From contig CM074196.1 of assembly GCA_037179385.1 (NCBI GenBank), positions 29,657,986 through 29,721,985 of the forward strand: DNA of 64,000 bases. The letters run 5' to 3'. This DNA comes from Holothuria scabra (Eukaryota > Echinodermata > Holothuroidea > Aspidochirotida > Holothuriidae). Positions 23,892-35,479 of the stretch are shown here, in pieces; the first letter of the stretch is position 1, and the number at the start of each line of letters is the position of its first letter. The notes under the pieces are model-generated. The model saw only the letters and a list, made by a program, of their open reading frames with translations. It ran no database searches and was not told where the DNA came from. A program made the translations under genes and the position numbers.

Positions 23892-25499
23892 TACATCTAC
23901 ATCTACCCCTGTTTACTCTGTCCTGCATTCCACATTACTTGTCATTATGACAGTGTAGCTAACTGGTACAAAATAGTATTGTGTTTTATTTTGCATGGTT
24001 AATCATGAAGATTTTGTTACCTTTTGTGTTGTTTACCTCTGCCCACTTTGTTCAACACAACATACCTATGTACCAGTTTTGCCAATTTTTTGTCAGCTTT
24101 TTTGCCAGTTCTTTTTGTCAGCTTTCAATGGTTTACTGTACCAAACAAAGTTGGAATTTAATACATACATTTGACAATGAATACATTTTATCTCCATGTT
24201 TAGTCTGGCTTTGAAAGAGACACTACATAAATTGGCTGTTTTATTCATAATCTTTATTTTCAAACAGTACCCAGTAACAGAATGCATTGTATTGACTCAC
24301 TTAGGCATAACAAAGTCAAAAGTCAAGAAAGAACTCCATCACATAATCATCATAGTGCAAACTGTTGGCTGTAATACCAGTTTCCTCTCAAACAGACTTG
24401 AAAATTTACCATTGTATTTCAGCAATCTGTTCCTCTAATCATTTCCTTGTATTTTACAGTACATAACAACAGGGTAATGGAGCCATGAATTCATAGTGTA
24501 TTCATGACCTGGTTTGTGATGTCCCACATTTTCCTAAAATCACCAAATCTATTTCCTGTTAAATCACTTTTTAAGGTTTTCAGTGAAAACATGCTATAAG
24601 CCTGTTTTAAATGAATTTCTCCTTTTTAATTGAAACTGTATCCTTAATGCCGTACAGTACTTGATGAGGAACGGTAGTGTTCTGCGTAGCCTGTACATGG
24701 TCTGTTGGTTTTAAGGAGGTACAGTACTGTATACAGTATATGTAGTGTGTTGTTCTTACTTGACAACATGTATTTCCTCGTTAGCTGTTTGTGTTAGCAT
24801 CACATGATCCATACCTTTATCTTTGTGTTGGACATAAACCTTTCCTTAAACCTTGGAATGTGTTTACATGAAGTTGGAAAGTGTCAGATTTTGGAGTATA
24901 CAGAGCATCCACTCATACTTTTTGCAGATTGTATGCACTGTACTCATACTGATGAGAAATAAATCCAATGACCCACAATAGAAAAAAAAAAAGCTGTGTG
25001 CACTGTACTCCTAGATTTAACCTACAAGATTATAAGTGGAGATGGATAGAACTCCAACAAACACAAAGTAAACCATATTGGTAAGAACTGAGCTGTACTC
25101 TTTAATTTTATCCACAGATTTTACTATGTAATGCTTTGGCATGCATAATTTTGTGCCCATACACATAAAAATGACACAATTGTATTCTCAGCCATGTGTG
25201 GAAGAAATGTTTATCTTTCAAGAACGGAGCAAATCTCCCTCCATATGTTTATTTATTTGCATCAACAAGCAAGGGAAATGTCCTTCTAAGAATCAATTTT
25301 TTTTTCCATTTGTCCAAATTCCTTGGAAGGAGCCTCATTTGAAGTTTTTCAGCCTTTTCCACCCATGCTCACACCCACAGACAATGCACGGTACCTGCAA
25401 TCATCAGCCTGGAGTAATTTAACCAGGACAGTTTATTTGATTTATTTCAGAGAGACCATATCTGGTAATATGAAACAACTTGAAATCTTGCACTAGCAT
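23892..25499. other. 1.6 kb non-coding stretch, no gene seen
   Basis: AT-rich, no gene or element recognised. Confidence 0.5.
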
Positions 25500-25740
25500 C
25501 AGTGTTGGAGCCAGAATGTCAAAATTGGGGGATCCGGGAGGGGGAACTTAGGGCAAAGGGCAAACTTTTGGGTGCATGGCTTAACCAAGTCCAGCGCCCC
25601 AATTCTTGGAAGGGGATCCAGGGGGAAAATCCCTTGAAAGCTCTGAGGCTTAGCCATCTGGAATCTAGGGGGGAAGCAGAGGGCAAGGACAATTGCCTTC
25701 CCCTCCCCCTCCCCACCCCCCATCCCCAGTATCACAACTG
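25500..25740. mobile_element. hAT-like MITE, 241 bp, G-rich and C-rich ends
   Basis: Starts CAGTGTTGGAGCCAG and ends CCCCAGTATCACAACTG. Flanks ACTAGCAT and ATTAACAT agree at 6 of 8 positions. The interior is G-rich on the left and C-rich on the right, like other members in this window. Open frames across it are consequences of that composition. Confidence 0.55.
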
Positions 25741-26178
25741 ATTAACATGTACTATACATATATAAGGCAATCCAGGATCCAAGGAGTCCAAATGAGTCCT
25801 GGACTGCTCTCTAGCTTAAAAACCTTGGTACTACTGTACATAGTCATAGTACTCAATGATGTCTCTCAGAATAAGTTTAACTGATATTTGTCTTCCCCTG
25901 TTATTCAGCAAAACCAACTGTTTCTGTCAGCCTTGGAATTTTCCCTTGAGTAAAGGTTTGCCTTTGGAAAATTGTAGGATGTTATTAAATGAAACCCAGT
26001 TTTTTATCTGTCTAATTTGTCCATCTGCTGGGAGTTCTTCCATCTCATAATTTTGAAATCAGGCTGAAGATTTTAAAATACAAAACTTCATCACTCCTGT
26101 TTCAGTGGCTTAATTTTTATTTGCCATGTACTGGGTACTATGCTACTAGATTCAGCACTCTCAATAGGGTGTCTCAAA
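25741..26178. other. non-coding stretch, no gene seen
   Basis: No gene or element recognised. Confidence 0.5.
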
Positions 26179-27090
26179 CATAGCTCCCAAGTTCTGAGAG
26201 GCTAGATGCGGGTCCAACTGATCTGTCCATAGGTGGATGGCTGGCCTGGGGGAGGGGTATAAGGGGAGGGGGTGTCCCCCTCCCCTTGTCGAAAATTTTT
26301 GAATTTTAGGAGTGTCTCTTCACGCAAAATGTTGACACTTTTTTGGCAAATCAGTCAGCACAATGTCGTTAGGTTACCGCCAAAAAAGTTCAGTACAGTA
26401 CTAAATATTTTGCAGAACCTAGAAAAATCCTGTAGTGAGAGATTTTCCAAAATAATGTTATGCAGATACTCGCAAATGTGCAATAACTAAAACCTCTCCT
26501 AATCACAATATTAAATAATTATTTTAGGGGAAATTTTGGTGCGGTATCGGCACAGTTTTCAAACGTCAACTCGGTGTGTCACCGGGGGTCATACCATGCT
26601 GCAGGTGTTTTCCAATATCTTCGTATACATTCCTCATGGCATTCTGGCCATGAAAACATAAAGGCCTAGCCAAGAACTGTCAAGATGGTTAAGAATGTTC
26701 GGGAACTCTGAAACAAGCCCGCCTACAACCCGCGAAGTGGTTATTTATTTTCGCTGTTGAACGCGTTGTTGAACGATGCTATTACACTATTTAGGCAGTG
26801 ACAGGAATATATTCCAAACCTGCTGCAAAGGTTAGCTGATAACGATGTTGGGACAGCAAGCTTACCGTAAGTACCTGTACCTAGGCCTATGCATTGTATA
26901 GCAGCGCGAGCAGTTGAATGTGCTGTGGGATAAGATTTACTGAATTTGTGGTTATCAGTAAGCTGAATTATTTGATAATTTGTGTGGTTCTCTTAGTAAG
27001 AATTTTTGGAGGTTTGAAATGCGGGTTTTTCAGAGGGCTGGGCGGGTCAGCGGGTTTGGGTGTCCAAATGTGGGTCACTTGGGAGGTATG
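26179..27090. mobile_element. possible 912-bp inverted-repeat element
   Basis: CATAGCTCCCAAGT at the left and ACTTGGGAGGTATG at the right are inverted repeats with one mismatch. CTCAAA lies directly outside both ends (26173-26178 and 27091-27096). Inside are a perfect 12-bp hairpin (26261-26287) and a more CpG-rich central part. No transposase found. The 6-bp flank repeat leaves the class open. Confidence 0.5.
26261..26287. repeat. perfect 12-bp-stem G/C hairpin
   Basis: AAGGGGAGGGGG and CCCCCTCCCCTT pair perfectly around a TGT loop. Confidence 0.85.
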
Positions 27091-29758
27091 CTCAAATGTA
27101 ACTTACAAAAAACAATATTTTGCAACCTAACATTCAATGTCTAAAAATTTTGCCTGCAATTTGAGGTTAGCAAAAGTTTTCAGATTGGCTGCAATGTTAT
27201 CAAAACTTTTAACATTAAAAATGTGCCAAAGAGATCCACAATACAGCAAAATAGGTTCAAAAGGCAATGAGTAGTTATATTAAAGTGCAATAGGAGAGGT
27301 TCAGTGGGCATACTTGTACCATTAGCACAACGAGATAAAAAAAAACCCTTCCAGGATAGAAAGAGACTGTTAAACAACTATGTTTATAATGATTGCTTAA
27401 TGAAAAAATGCTGTTCAAAAGAACCAGGGGGAGTTTGTTATTTCCTGTTGCAGTTGTAGGATAACTTCCTAGCTAAGGAGACTAGAAAATAGGGTGCTGT
27501 TATCATTGCACCTTGAAATATGCATGACAGGACATTCAGATTTATCCAATGGAAGTTTTTATCTTTTTTATTTCACTTCTGTTATTTCATTCATACTCAA
27601 GTGCTAGATTCATATGTTACAACACTTTGGAAGCATCACAAGTACCGTATTACAATCAGTAGTAAGTATTGTACAGTACTTTCACTTGCATTATAAAATA
27701 AGTACATGGTAACTTTCACATTTCTTTAATGTAGTACTACGGTGTTTTCTCTAACTTTTGGTGGTGCATGACTTAGTTTTTAGGGGGGATTTCCCCAGTC
27801 AGAGTGAAGGATGCTTCTTGATGCAGTGTACACAGTATTATGTTTATACATGACATTTAAACTGAACACTAACTTCTGTCTGTAGCTATGTCATTGATCA
27901 GCAGTTCACATTTAATTGAGCCGACTTCGGAAAATGGCCCACACTTAAAATTGGAATGATTTAGCTCCATAGTATCTAAACAGCTGGGCTTAAGAAAATT
28001 TATTAATATATTGTTCTGATACTAAAATATATATATGATCGTGTAGTGTGTACTTGAACTTAAAAGGGAAATAGTTTACATATCAGAACACTCAAGTTTT
28101 GAAGGACTAAGGTAAACAAAGTTAGGAGGCACATACTGCAGAATGTGTAGAGTGTCATTTATCTGGCTATTACTGTGGGATCAGTTAATTGTGTTAGTAT
28201 CACACCTTAGTAATTCCTCTACAACTGAGTGTTGTAGAGTCACATGCCACCACACATGTTTGTGTGCTATCAATTGTGTGTTAGGCTAGAATTGTGTATG
28301 GGTTTAGGCCTATCCACTCCTTGAATCAAATTTTGGCCTAGAAACTGGTCTCAAGATATTTTATTCCTCAGTAGAAACAAATAATTGATATTGTTACCAT
28401 TTGTGTGATACTGCACTGCTATTAAAAATTTAATTCCTTTTAAGTTGGAATGTTATTTTTAATTAGACTTCACTTTATTGACTATAACATTCAACTCATA
28501 ACATTGTAGAGTCATACTCAGAATCATTATCTGTATAACGTGAAGCATACTCTAGTGTTAAGAACTATAACCAGGAATTCCACAATGATTGTCAATTATG
28601 CAATTTGAATTTCTGCTTTTTCAGTTATTGATAAGTTCATATTTTGCTCAGTTCTAATTTTTTTTTTTTAAATTCAGACAAATTTATAAAGTCTTATTTC
28701 GGTCTTTACTCATATTAACCTATATCTATACCATTTACACTCACATACTTGCCATCTGGCAAACTTATAAAACCTCAGAAACCCTACCAGCTGAGGGCGC
28801 CATACACGCTATAACATCCTTCTTCATTTTGCCTCGATCACGTTTAAATGTGTCTTTAGGCTGTCTGTATCGACTTGTTGGGGTTTTATACGGGTTAATA
28901 CTGTACAGTACTTCTAAAGTGCTATTTTCCATGTCTCCTTATCTGTGATCCTTCCTGACATCCTGGTGACCTGTTTTCAGACCTGATGCGATGAGTATCC
29001 TTTATTTTTGGGGATCTTTGTATAGGTCTCATTGTCTAGGTTTGGGTGGGGTTTGCTCCCGCTTGTGTGGGTGGGTGTTAGGCTAGTTGGCCTAGGTTTG
29101 TTTGGTCTTCGGACCTTCCCGCCTTGTGCCTGTTGGGTCTTGGAGGGGTCTCAGCGTGGCCAAATTTTACCCTATATGTAGCCTGTTTATCAGCTGTTTT
29201 GGAAATTTCCAATACAAAGATGAATAATAATTAATAAACTTTCTTTCAATTGGTTTTGAATAGCAAAACAAAAAAGAATAATGTGCATTTCTTTTTTACA
29301 GTTTGGGACGCAGGAAAATTTGTCCGTTGTTCAGAACAAATCTTTCACTATTGTCAGCTGTACCTGTTTTTCCTATTAGTTGATTCTATTGAATGCCAAA
29401 AGGCCATTTAATCTTAACACATTGTTCAGACAGCTGTTGCAGAATGTAGAGCACTCTACAACACATAGTTCATACAGCTGTTGCAGAATGTAGACCTGCT
29501 TTTCACAAGTTGAGTAAGTCTGCCTATTGCCTTTTGTACAGTGGGAGTAGATAGAAGGGAAGGCTGTTCTTTGTTTTGGTGTTATTGGTCACAGATATTT
29601 GTCCTGCTGAACCATGAAACGGTTCATTGAATTTTTGCCTTGTTACTGAGTTGAACACAGTCACTGTTGTGATGCACAATTGGCACCATAATATGTACAG
29701 TAAGTGACTTAAAGGAGTCACTGCACAATTGTCAGTGAAGCTATTTGACACATGTACA
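27091..29758. other. 2.7 kb non-coding stretch with a possible retroelement tail
   Basis: No gene recognised. Bases 28860-29245 differ in composition, being T/G-rich with long GGTTTGGGTGGGG-like runs, and end in GATGAATAATAATTAATAAA, which resembles the 3' tail of a non-LTR retroelement; this is weak. Two copies of an ACAGCTGTTGCAGAATGTAGA segment lie at about 29432-29493. Confidence 0.4.
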
Positions 29759-29769
29759 TTGTCCATTAA
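29759..29769. repeat. left target-site duplication of the 97-bp insert
   Basis: TTGTCCATTAA, repeated exactly at 29867-29877. Confidence 0.85.
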
Positions 29770-29866
29770 GCTCCTTCAGGGAGCAGAACTCCTCCGGGAG
29801 TAATCGTTTGGTTTTCGCCCCTTGGGCTCTTCGCCAGAGAGTCGTGGGGACTTTTAGAAAAAAACC
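29770..29866 (+). ncRNA. retroposed small structured RNA-like insert, 97 bp
   Basis: The insert is bounded by an exact 11-bp direct repeat (TTGTCCATTAA at 29759-29769 and 29867-29877) and ends in a short A-run (AGAAAAAAACC), as expected for a LINE-mobilised RNA copy. It folds into consecutive hairpins: GCTCC/GGAGC around TTCAG (29770-29784), ACTCC/GGGAGT around TCC (29788-29801), and a third with CTCT/AGAG around TCGCC inside CCCC/GGGG (about 29818-29850). It contains no A or B box that I can see and matches no snRNA, 7SL, Y or vault RNA that I recognise. The parent RNA is unknown; this copy is more likely a pseudogene than active. Confidence 0.5.
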
Positions 29867-29877
29867 TTGTCCATTAA

Positions 29878-30460
29878 ACAGCCTTTACTGTAGTGTACAT
29901 ATGACTAATGTAGGTCATTGACTCAGATGCAATCCTTTTAAAATAAGCACCAGTTGGCATGTTCTGTGTCCTCTGTGATTTCACAGTATACTGTAGCTCC
30001 AATACTCCCTGGTGTGAAGTCATAACAGATATAAGCTAACCAAAAATCATTTGGGGACTTTCATAATTTGCTACAGCTCCAAAGTCATCTATCTCCATGG
30101 TAATAAAAAAGAGGTACTCCTTGTAAAACATCCTTGCTTAAACTACAGCTATTGCAGTAGGTCATTGAGTTGATATGAAAAACTATTAAAAATGAGAGTC
30201 TTAAAGGGTCACTTCCACATGACAATGCTTATAGTTAGCATAACAAGTCAAGTTTAAAGCCTAAAAGTGGCAGAAAACTTGCAAATTTTGAATTTTCTAG
30301 TGTCCTGACTTGTAATGGTTTTGTACATAATTTGAAAAAGTGTCTAGTCATGAATTTTTGAAAACCGACTTAAACCTTTTATTACTTGCTCATAAAACAG
30401 TTATTTGTATGTAGGGTGTGGGAATTGTCTAAGTTTGACAATTTTTTCATTGGTATGTGA
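29878..30460. other. non-coding stretch, no gene seen
   Basis: No gene or element recognised. Confidence 0.5.
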
Positions 30461-30722
30461 CAGGCTTGGGGCGATTACGTCTTAATGTAATCGATTACGA
30501 TTGCAATTACTTCATATTTTACGATTGCGATTATGATTACGATTACAGCTAAAATTGAAAGTAATTGATTACGATTGCGATTACATTGCAATGTAATCAT
30601 GGTTGCAATCATGATTACATTTTGTTTTCACATAAACAATGTACAGTAGTAGGCAAAACAGTCCAGTGCCCAGAACTGGATAAAAGGCCATGGACATTGC
30701 TCTAGATAAGCCCGGAAGGATA

Positions 30723-32600
30723 CAATAATAATAGTAATAATAAAATTACATTGGACTTATACAGCGCCAAATCAGGAACAAAAGTGTAGCTGCTCTAGGC
30801 GCTTGACAAAAAATAAAATCAAAGAACAAATTCATTTCAATCAAAAAAGCAAGCAAACAAATGAGTCTTGAGGTTATGCTTAAACGTAGAAAAATTTGTA
30901 CATAACCCAATATGGCCGGGTAACCGGTTCCACAAGTAGGGAGCAGCATATGCAAAGCATCTGTAACCATATGATTTCAATCGTGGATTAGGAAGAGCAA
31001 GGAAAGCCTTCCCAGAGGAACGAAGGACACGATCAGGAGTATAAGGAGAGAGCTGAGAGATTTAAACAGGCTGTCTTAAATGCTGAGCACGAAAAGTTAG
31101 CAGCAGTATTTTAAATTTGGTTCTCTCACTATAAATAGGAAGCCAGTAAAGTTACTTTAAAAGTGGGGTTGTGTGACACCGTCTACTTTTCCTTTTAACA
31201 ATGTGTGCTGCAGAGTTTTCAATTTTTTGAAGTTTTTTAATGGAAACTTCCAGCAGACCATAAAACAAAGAATTGTGAAAGTCAACCCAGGAAGTAACAA
31301 ATGCATGCACTAAAATTTCAGAAGTTTTATCATCAAGGTACTTTCGCAGAAGGTTAATGTTTCTCAACTGCCAATTGGCCGATTGACAGAAAGAACTACT
31401 GTAAGTACTACTAACATGTTTTTCCATATTATGGTTTTGATCAAAATAGGCACCCAAGTTTTTGACAATTTTTGAAGCAAAGATAAGGTCATCACCCACT
31501 GCAAGAGGAGGAAGATTAGGGTTTCAACCAAAAATTTTGAGCGAAAGACAATGCTCTCAGTCTTATCACAATTGTTAGTTTCAACTGGTGAATTATGACC
31601 CATTTGTTTACATCCTGTAGACAAGCTTCCATTGCCTGAAAATCGGCTTGTATGTTGTTTTTGTCAAAGGAAATATATAATTGAGTATCATCAGCATAGT
31701 GGTGAAAATTAATACCATGAGAAAACAACACTTAGCCCTGCTAAATACATTAAAAACAGAACAGCAGGGGTGCAAATCTCTGTTTGAGAGTGGGGGGGGG
31801 GCAAAAATGCTTATGATGTGCCCATGAGTATTAAACTGTGCACACTTGGTGGGCACCGTGAGCGCGAAGCCCCAAACGGCTCCTGGTGGGATCCAGGGGC
31901 AAAGCCCCTTTGGGGGTCCAGGGGGTGAAGCCCCCGAAGCTCTTGTGTTCTAGCGTTTCCGAAGCTTCTGAAAAACTGTTTTCGAACGAAAAAAAAAACG
32001 AAAAAAGTTGACCATATTTTTAGGTCTACTCAAATTTTGGGGGCCAAATTACGATTTGGCCCCCCCTTTTCACTTGAGGGAACAAAGCCCCCCCCCGAAT
32101 TTGCACCTATGCAGAACAGGACCAAGAACTGAGGCCTGTGGCACTCCAGTATCTTAAGGCTTTGCGGAGGAAAGAACATTAACAATTTTAACTTGCTGCT
32201 GCTTGCCTGTGAGATAAGATTTAAACCAATCATGAACAGTACCCCCTATTCTGTACTTCGACTGCAGTGTGTTCAATAGAATATCATGACTGACAGTATC
32301 AAATGCCAAGGACAAGTAAAAGAACAAGCAAAACATCTTCCCTCATCCAGCCGAGATGCCATTAAACTGTGTATGGAAAGAAGGGCAGTCTCAGTACTGT
32401 GTCCAGACTTGTACTGTATGCGGACTGATAAGGTTCAAGTTGATTTTCACTCAGTTGATGGCCCATTAACTGAGACAAAACAACTTTTTCAATAACTTTT
32501 GCAATGAAACTCAAATTGAAACAGGACAGTTGTCCTGGAGGTATCCTTTTGCAGAGTACTCATTGAGGCATAAAACCTCAATGACCTAAGAATCTAACTA
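30723..32600 (-). mobile_element. decayed L2/CR1-like LINE (partial ORF2)
   Basis: Minus-strand pieces in order: a reverse-transcriptase N-terminal segment (GHSTETALLSIH region, about 32350-32560), LAFDTVSHDILLNTL and WFKSYLTG (about 32200-32310), the catalytic YADD at 31698-31687 (HHYADDTQLYISFD), then VKNLGAYFD, a LQKIENSAAHIVKR block (about 31200-31470) and a C-terminal WNRLPGHIG / FKHNLKTHLF segment in other frames (about 30860-30920). The 3' end reads GGCGCTGTATAAGTCCAATG followed by an ATT-type tail (30723-30750), characteristic of L2/CR1 elements. It is 5'-truncated, has frameshifts and stops, and is split by the hAT-like MITE at 31765-32111, so it is inactive. It lies inside the 30461-32882 element. 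Confidence 0.85.
31765..32111. mobile_element. hAT-like MITE inserted in the LINE, 347 bp
   Basis: Ends CAGGGGTGCAAAT and ATTTGCACCTATG are inverted repeats (11 of 13), and CAGAACAG is duplicated exactly at 31757-31764 and 32112-32119. The interior is G-rich then C-rich with nested palindromes (GGGGCAAAGCCCC, GGGGGTGAAGCCCCC). It breaks the LINE reading frame between the active-site region and the upstream domain. No coding capacity. Confidence 0.9.
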
Positions 32601-32890
32601 TGTTTTGTTTCTTACATTTTCTTCTGCAAATTTTGTCATTCTAACAGAAGATTCAAGCACTGAAAAACTTGTTTGGTAGCTTTAATTTACTTCTTTGTTC
32701 AATTCAACTTCAATGTAATCAGCAATGAAACCACAATTGCAATTACTTTGCCATTGTTATCGATTACGATTGCAATTACTTTGCGATTTCCTCAAAAGTA
32801 ATCTATTGTGATTACAACTACTTCAAAATGTGTAATCGATTGCAATTGATTACGATTACTGATTACGATTACCCCAAGCCTGGTATGTGA

Positions 32891-33262
32891 AGAAAACTTT
32901 ACATGTTTGGAAAAATTTGTTGAATTTCATGAAACAACTCAGTGAGCTGCTTTACGCTATTAAGGTGAGGATTTATGGGTGGAAGAGGGGCGGGCAGGGT
33001 TAAATTGGGACTGAGTAAAATGTTTTCTTTCCCTTTGCCAATATACAATATGTATGATGTTATACTAGATTGCTGTCAGCATATCATTTCCATGGTATTT
33101 GTCATGTGTTATGCCATACAGAGGGTAAGCTGCATACTTGCCAACTGTGCCATATTCTGATCTTTAAATAAAACCCTTCGAAATTAGAACTTCCTTATTT
33201 TACTTGGGGTATGAAAATACAGAAATATAAAAAATGATCAAAAAATTGCAGTGCCCTGCTTT
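32891..33262. other. non-coding stretch, no gene seen
   Basis: No gene or element recognised. Confidence 0.5.
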
Positions 33263-33573
33263 TTAAAAAGGCCCAGTTCTCTCACCCCAAACAGTACCAA
33301 TTCTCTTAACCTTCTTACTTAAGCCCCTCCCACAATTGTCTGAAATTCATCCTCATTCAGATATAATCTTAGTATACTGCTTCAAGGTGAGTATAGAAAA
33401 GCTCTATGTGTATAACCAAAACACTCTCAGTACAGTTCATGCTTTGTAATATAAGCTTAGGCATTGTACTCTGCATTGTTTGAATTAGCTGTCAGTCAAA
33501 GAACTGAGCCAGTTGAGAATTTTGGTACCCCCATACCAAAATTGTAGTTTTGGGGTGAGAGGTTTGCCCTTGT
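33263..33573 (+). repeat. TM1 MITE copy F, full length
   Basis: TTAAAAAGGCCCAGTTCTCT then CACCCCAAACAGTACC at the left; TTTTGGGGTGAGAGGTTTGC at the right. The right-hand TTAA is lost. Interior collinear with the 8503 copy. Confidence 0.8.
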
Positions 33574-34729
33574 AGTGTCATTGTGAGGGCAGACAGTGTC
33601 ATCTAAGTTACATTTTGTATGTACAGTACTGTACCATTGATTGGATATCAAGGAACAGAAAATAGCCTCAGCTTTTATTTTTGGAAAAACAAAATCCCCG
33701 ACTTCTTTTCTGATCAATTGCTATTATAAGTCCTGAGAAAAAAAAGGAAGGTGTAAACAAAGGTTATGTGTGCCTTGCTTATTTTGAACTTTGATTTTAC
33801 ATCATTTTATGTTTATAGGAAGGAAGTAAGTTAAACATTATTAGTCTTACAAACGAAGAGGCAAACTTATCAAGATTTTACTGCACAGATCCTTTTCTGC
33901 AGTTGCGTAATATCCCAAAGATACTTTAGAAAGCTCAGCAATAATTGTACTTACATATTATGTGTCATGCTTTGTGATAGTTAGGATTTTTTTCCCTTTC
34001 TGTCAGTTATGATATTTTAACTATTATACACAGGTATGTATGTAGCCAAGGGGTAGAGTGTGGGGGTGAAATTCTCCCCTACCCCATGGCTCAAGGTTTC
34101 TATACAAAGTTACAGCAAAAATAGCAAAACATGGTAATTTTGAAGTGCATCTCTAATACTTTTGAGACCTATTTAGAACCCCTCTTTCTTAGACTCCTAC
34201 CTATGTCATGTCCCACAACAAGCCCCCATGACATACAACTGAGAAAGTTAGAAGGCAGGATTAATACCCCAATAAGTTATTTAGGGTGACCAGTAGTCAA
34301 AAGGCAGTTTTGTCTATTTGCCTGTCTATACACAAGTGAGAAAATTAGAAGGAAGGATAGCCATTGGTTTCCTTCAATTCGAAGTGAAAACAGGAAATCT
34401 TTTCTTCGTTGGAATGAGGTCAGTAGTGACCTATTGATTTAAATCAGTGAGACTTATAAACTTCCCCAAATTTACCTAGTGCTTCCCACCACTAAATCTT
34501 TACTGAATTCGAGGAATTTCTTTCATAAATTGAAATGACTTGGTTTATTTTCTCAGTTGGCAAATTGTTTGTTGTTCATTCATAGACAGTTCATCAGAAA
34601 AAAAGAAGGATTATTTAGAGTTATGTGTAGTACACCACAAGTAACTTTATAGACAGAGCGAAAGGGCCATTTCATGAATGACACATATGTGCACGTAGAT
34701 TTGTCTTGGTGAGGAAAAACCTGTTCCTT
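33574..34729. other. 1.2 kb non-coding stretch, no gene seen
   Basis: No gene recognised. A weak inverted-repeat remnant (TATGTAGCCAAGGGG ... CCTATGTCATG) may lie at about 34036-34210. Confidence 0.45.
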
Positions 34730-34886
34730 CAGGCAAAGACCAAAGGTCATTTGAGGTCACCAGAGGTCAAAACCTTGCTAGTATATTGATGCAGAGAGTA
34801 GGAACCTTACTGTTTTTGGTCAAGATGACAGATTATTTGAGGTTAGGGAAAAACCTCAAAAATGGCTTGTTAATACAGTATCTTAA

Positions 34887-35136
34887 CCCTTTGCCATTGT
34901 TTGGGTCCTTTTGGACCCAGACGGAGAGAGAGGGCAGCCGTCACCCATCTTTACTGTCACACAAAGCTCGAAACGGCGAGTATCCCGAAAATTCGGCCAC
35001 AACAACGAGAGAGACAATCGTTTAAGGTCACGAGGCTAATAGCCTACGGAAACTGATGCGGGGCGTGCTACATCTGCTTTTCCACCCACTCCCGAGGCAT
35101 GCAAATGTGCCCTGATTGGAGCACAACGGTAAAGGG
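34887..35136. mobile_element. piggyBac-like MITE copy 1, 250 bp
   Basis: Flanked by TTAA (34883-34886 and 35137-35140), with ends CCCTTTGCCATTGT and ACAACGGTAAAGGG as short imperfect inverted repeats. TTAA targets with CCC ends are typical of piggyBac elements. The interior includes GAAACGGCGAGTATCCCGAA and no coding frame. A second copy starts 93 bases downstream. Confidence 0.8.
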
Positions 35137-35229
35137 TTAATCTAAAGTATCTGCACCACTGGGCTGCACACACACACAGAGACAGTGGCATCAGCTTTGC
35201 AGTAAACACACTCCACAGGCTTATTTTAA

Positions 35230-35479
35230 CCCTTTGCCATTGTTTGGGTGCTTTTGTACCCAGATCGAGAGTGGGGCTGCCACCCGTCTTTACTGTTTCA
35301 AGCGGAGCTCGAAACTGCGAGTAGCTACCCAAAAATTTTGCCACAACAACGAGGAGATTATAGTTTAAGGTCACAGGGTCAATAGCCTTCGGAAGCTGAC
35401 GTGGGGCCTGCTTTGTCCGCTTTTCCACCCACTCCCAAGGCTCGCAAATGTGCCCCAATTGGAGCACTACCGTAAAGGG
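35230..35479. mobile_element. piggyBac-like MITE copy 2, 250 bp
   Basis: Same family, orientation and length as 34887-35136, flanked by TTAA at 35226-35229 and 35480-35483. Ends CCCTTTGCCATTGT and CTACCGTAAAGGG. Several substitutions and small indels separate the copies, so they are not a very recent duplication. Confidence 0.8.

Larger units (their letters stand above)
30461..32882. mobile_element. outer hAT-like element hosting a LINE and a second hAT-like MITE
   Basis: Ends CAGGCTTGGGG and CCCCAAGCCTG are perfect 11-bp inverted repeats, and the octamer GTATGTGA is duplicated exactly (30453-30460 and 32883-32890). Both arms (30471-30620 and 32714-32875) carry repeated GATTACGATTGCGATTAC-type subterminal motifs. 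The centre is occupied by an L2/CR1-like LINE, so the original element was probably only about 0.5 kb and non-autonomous. Confidence 0.9.

Noticed and set aside
25499..25741. Overlapping open frames on both strands with proline and glycine runs
   Set aside because: They reflect G-rich and C-rich arms of a hAT-like MITE.
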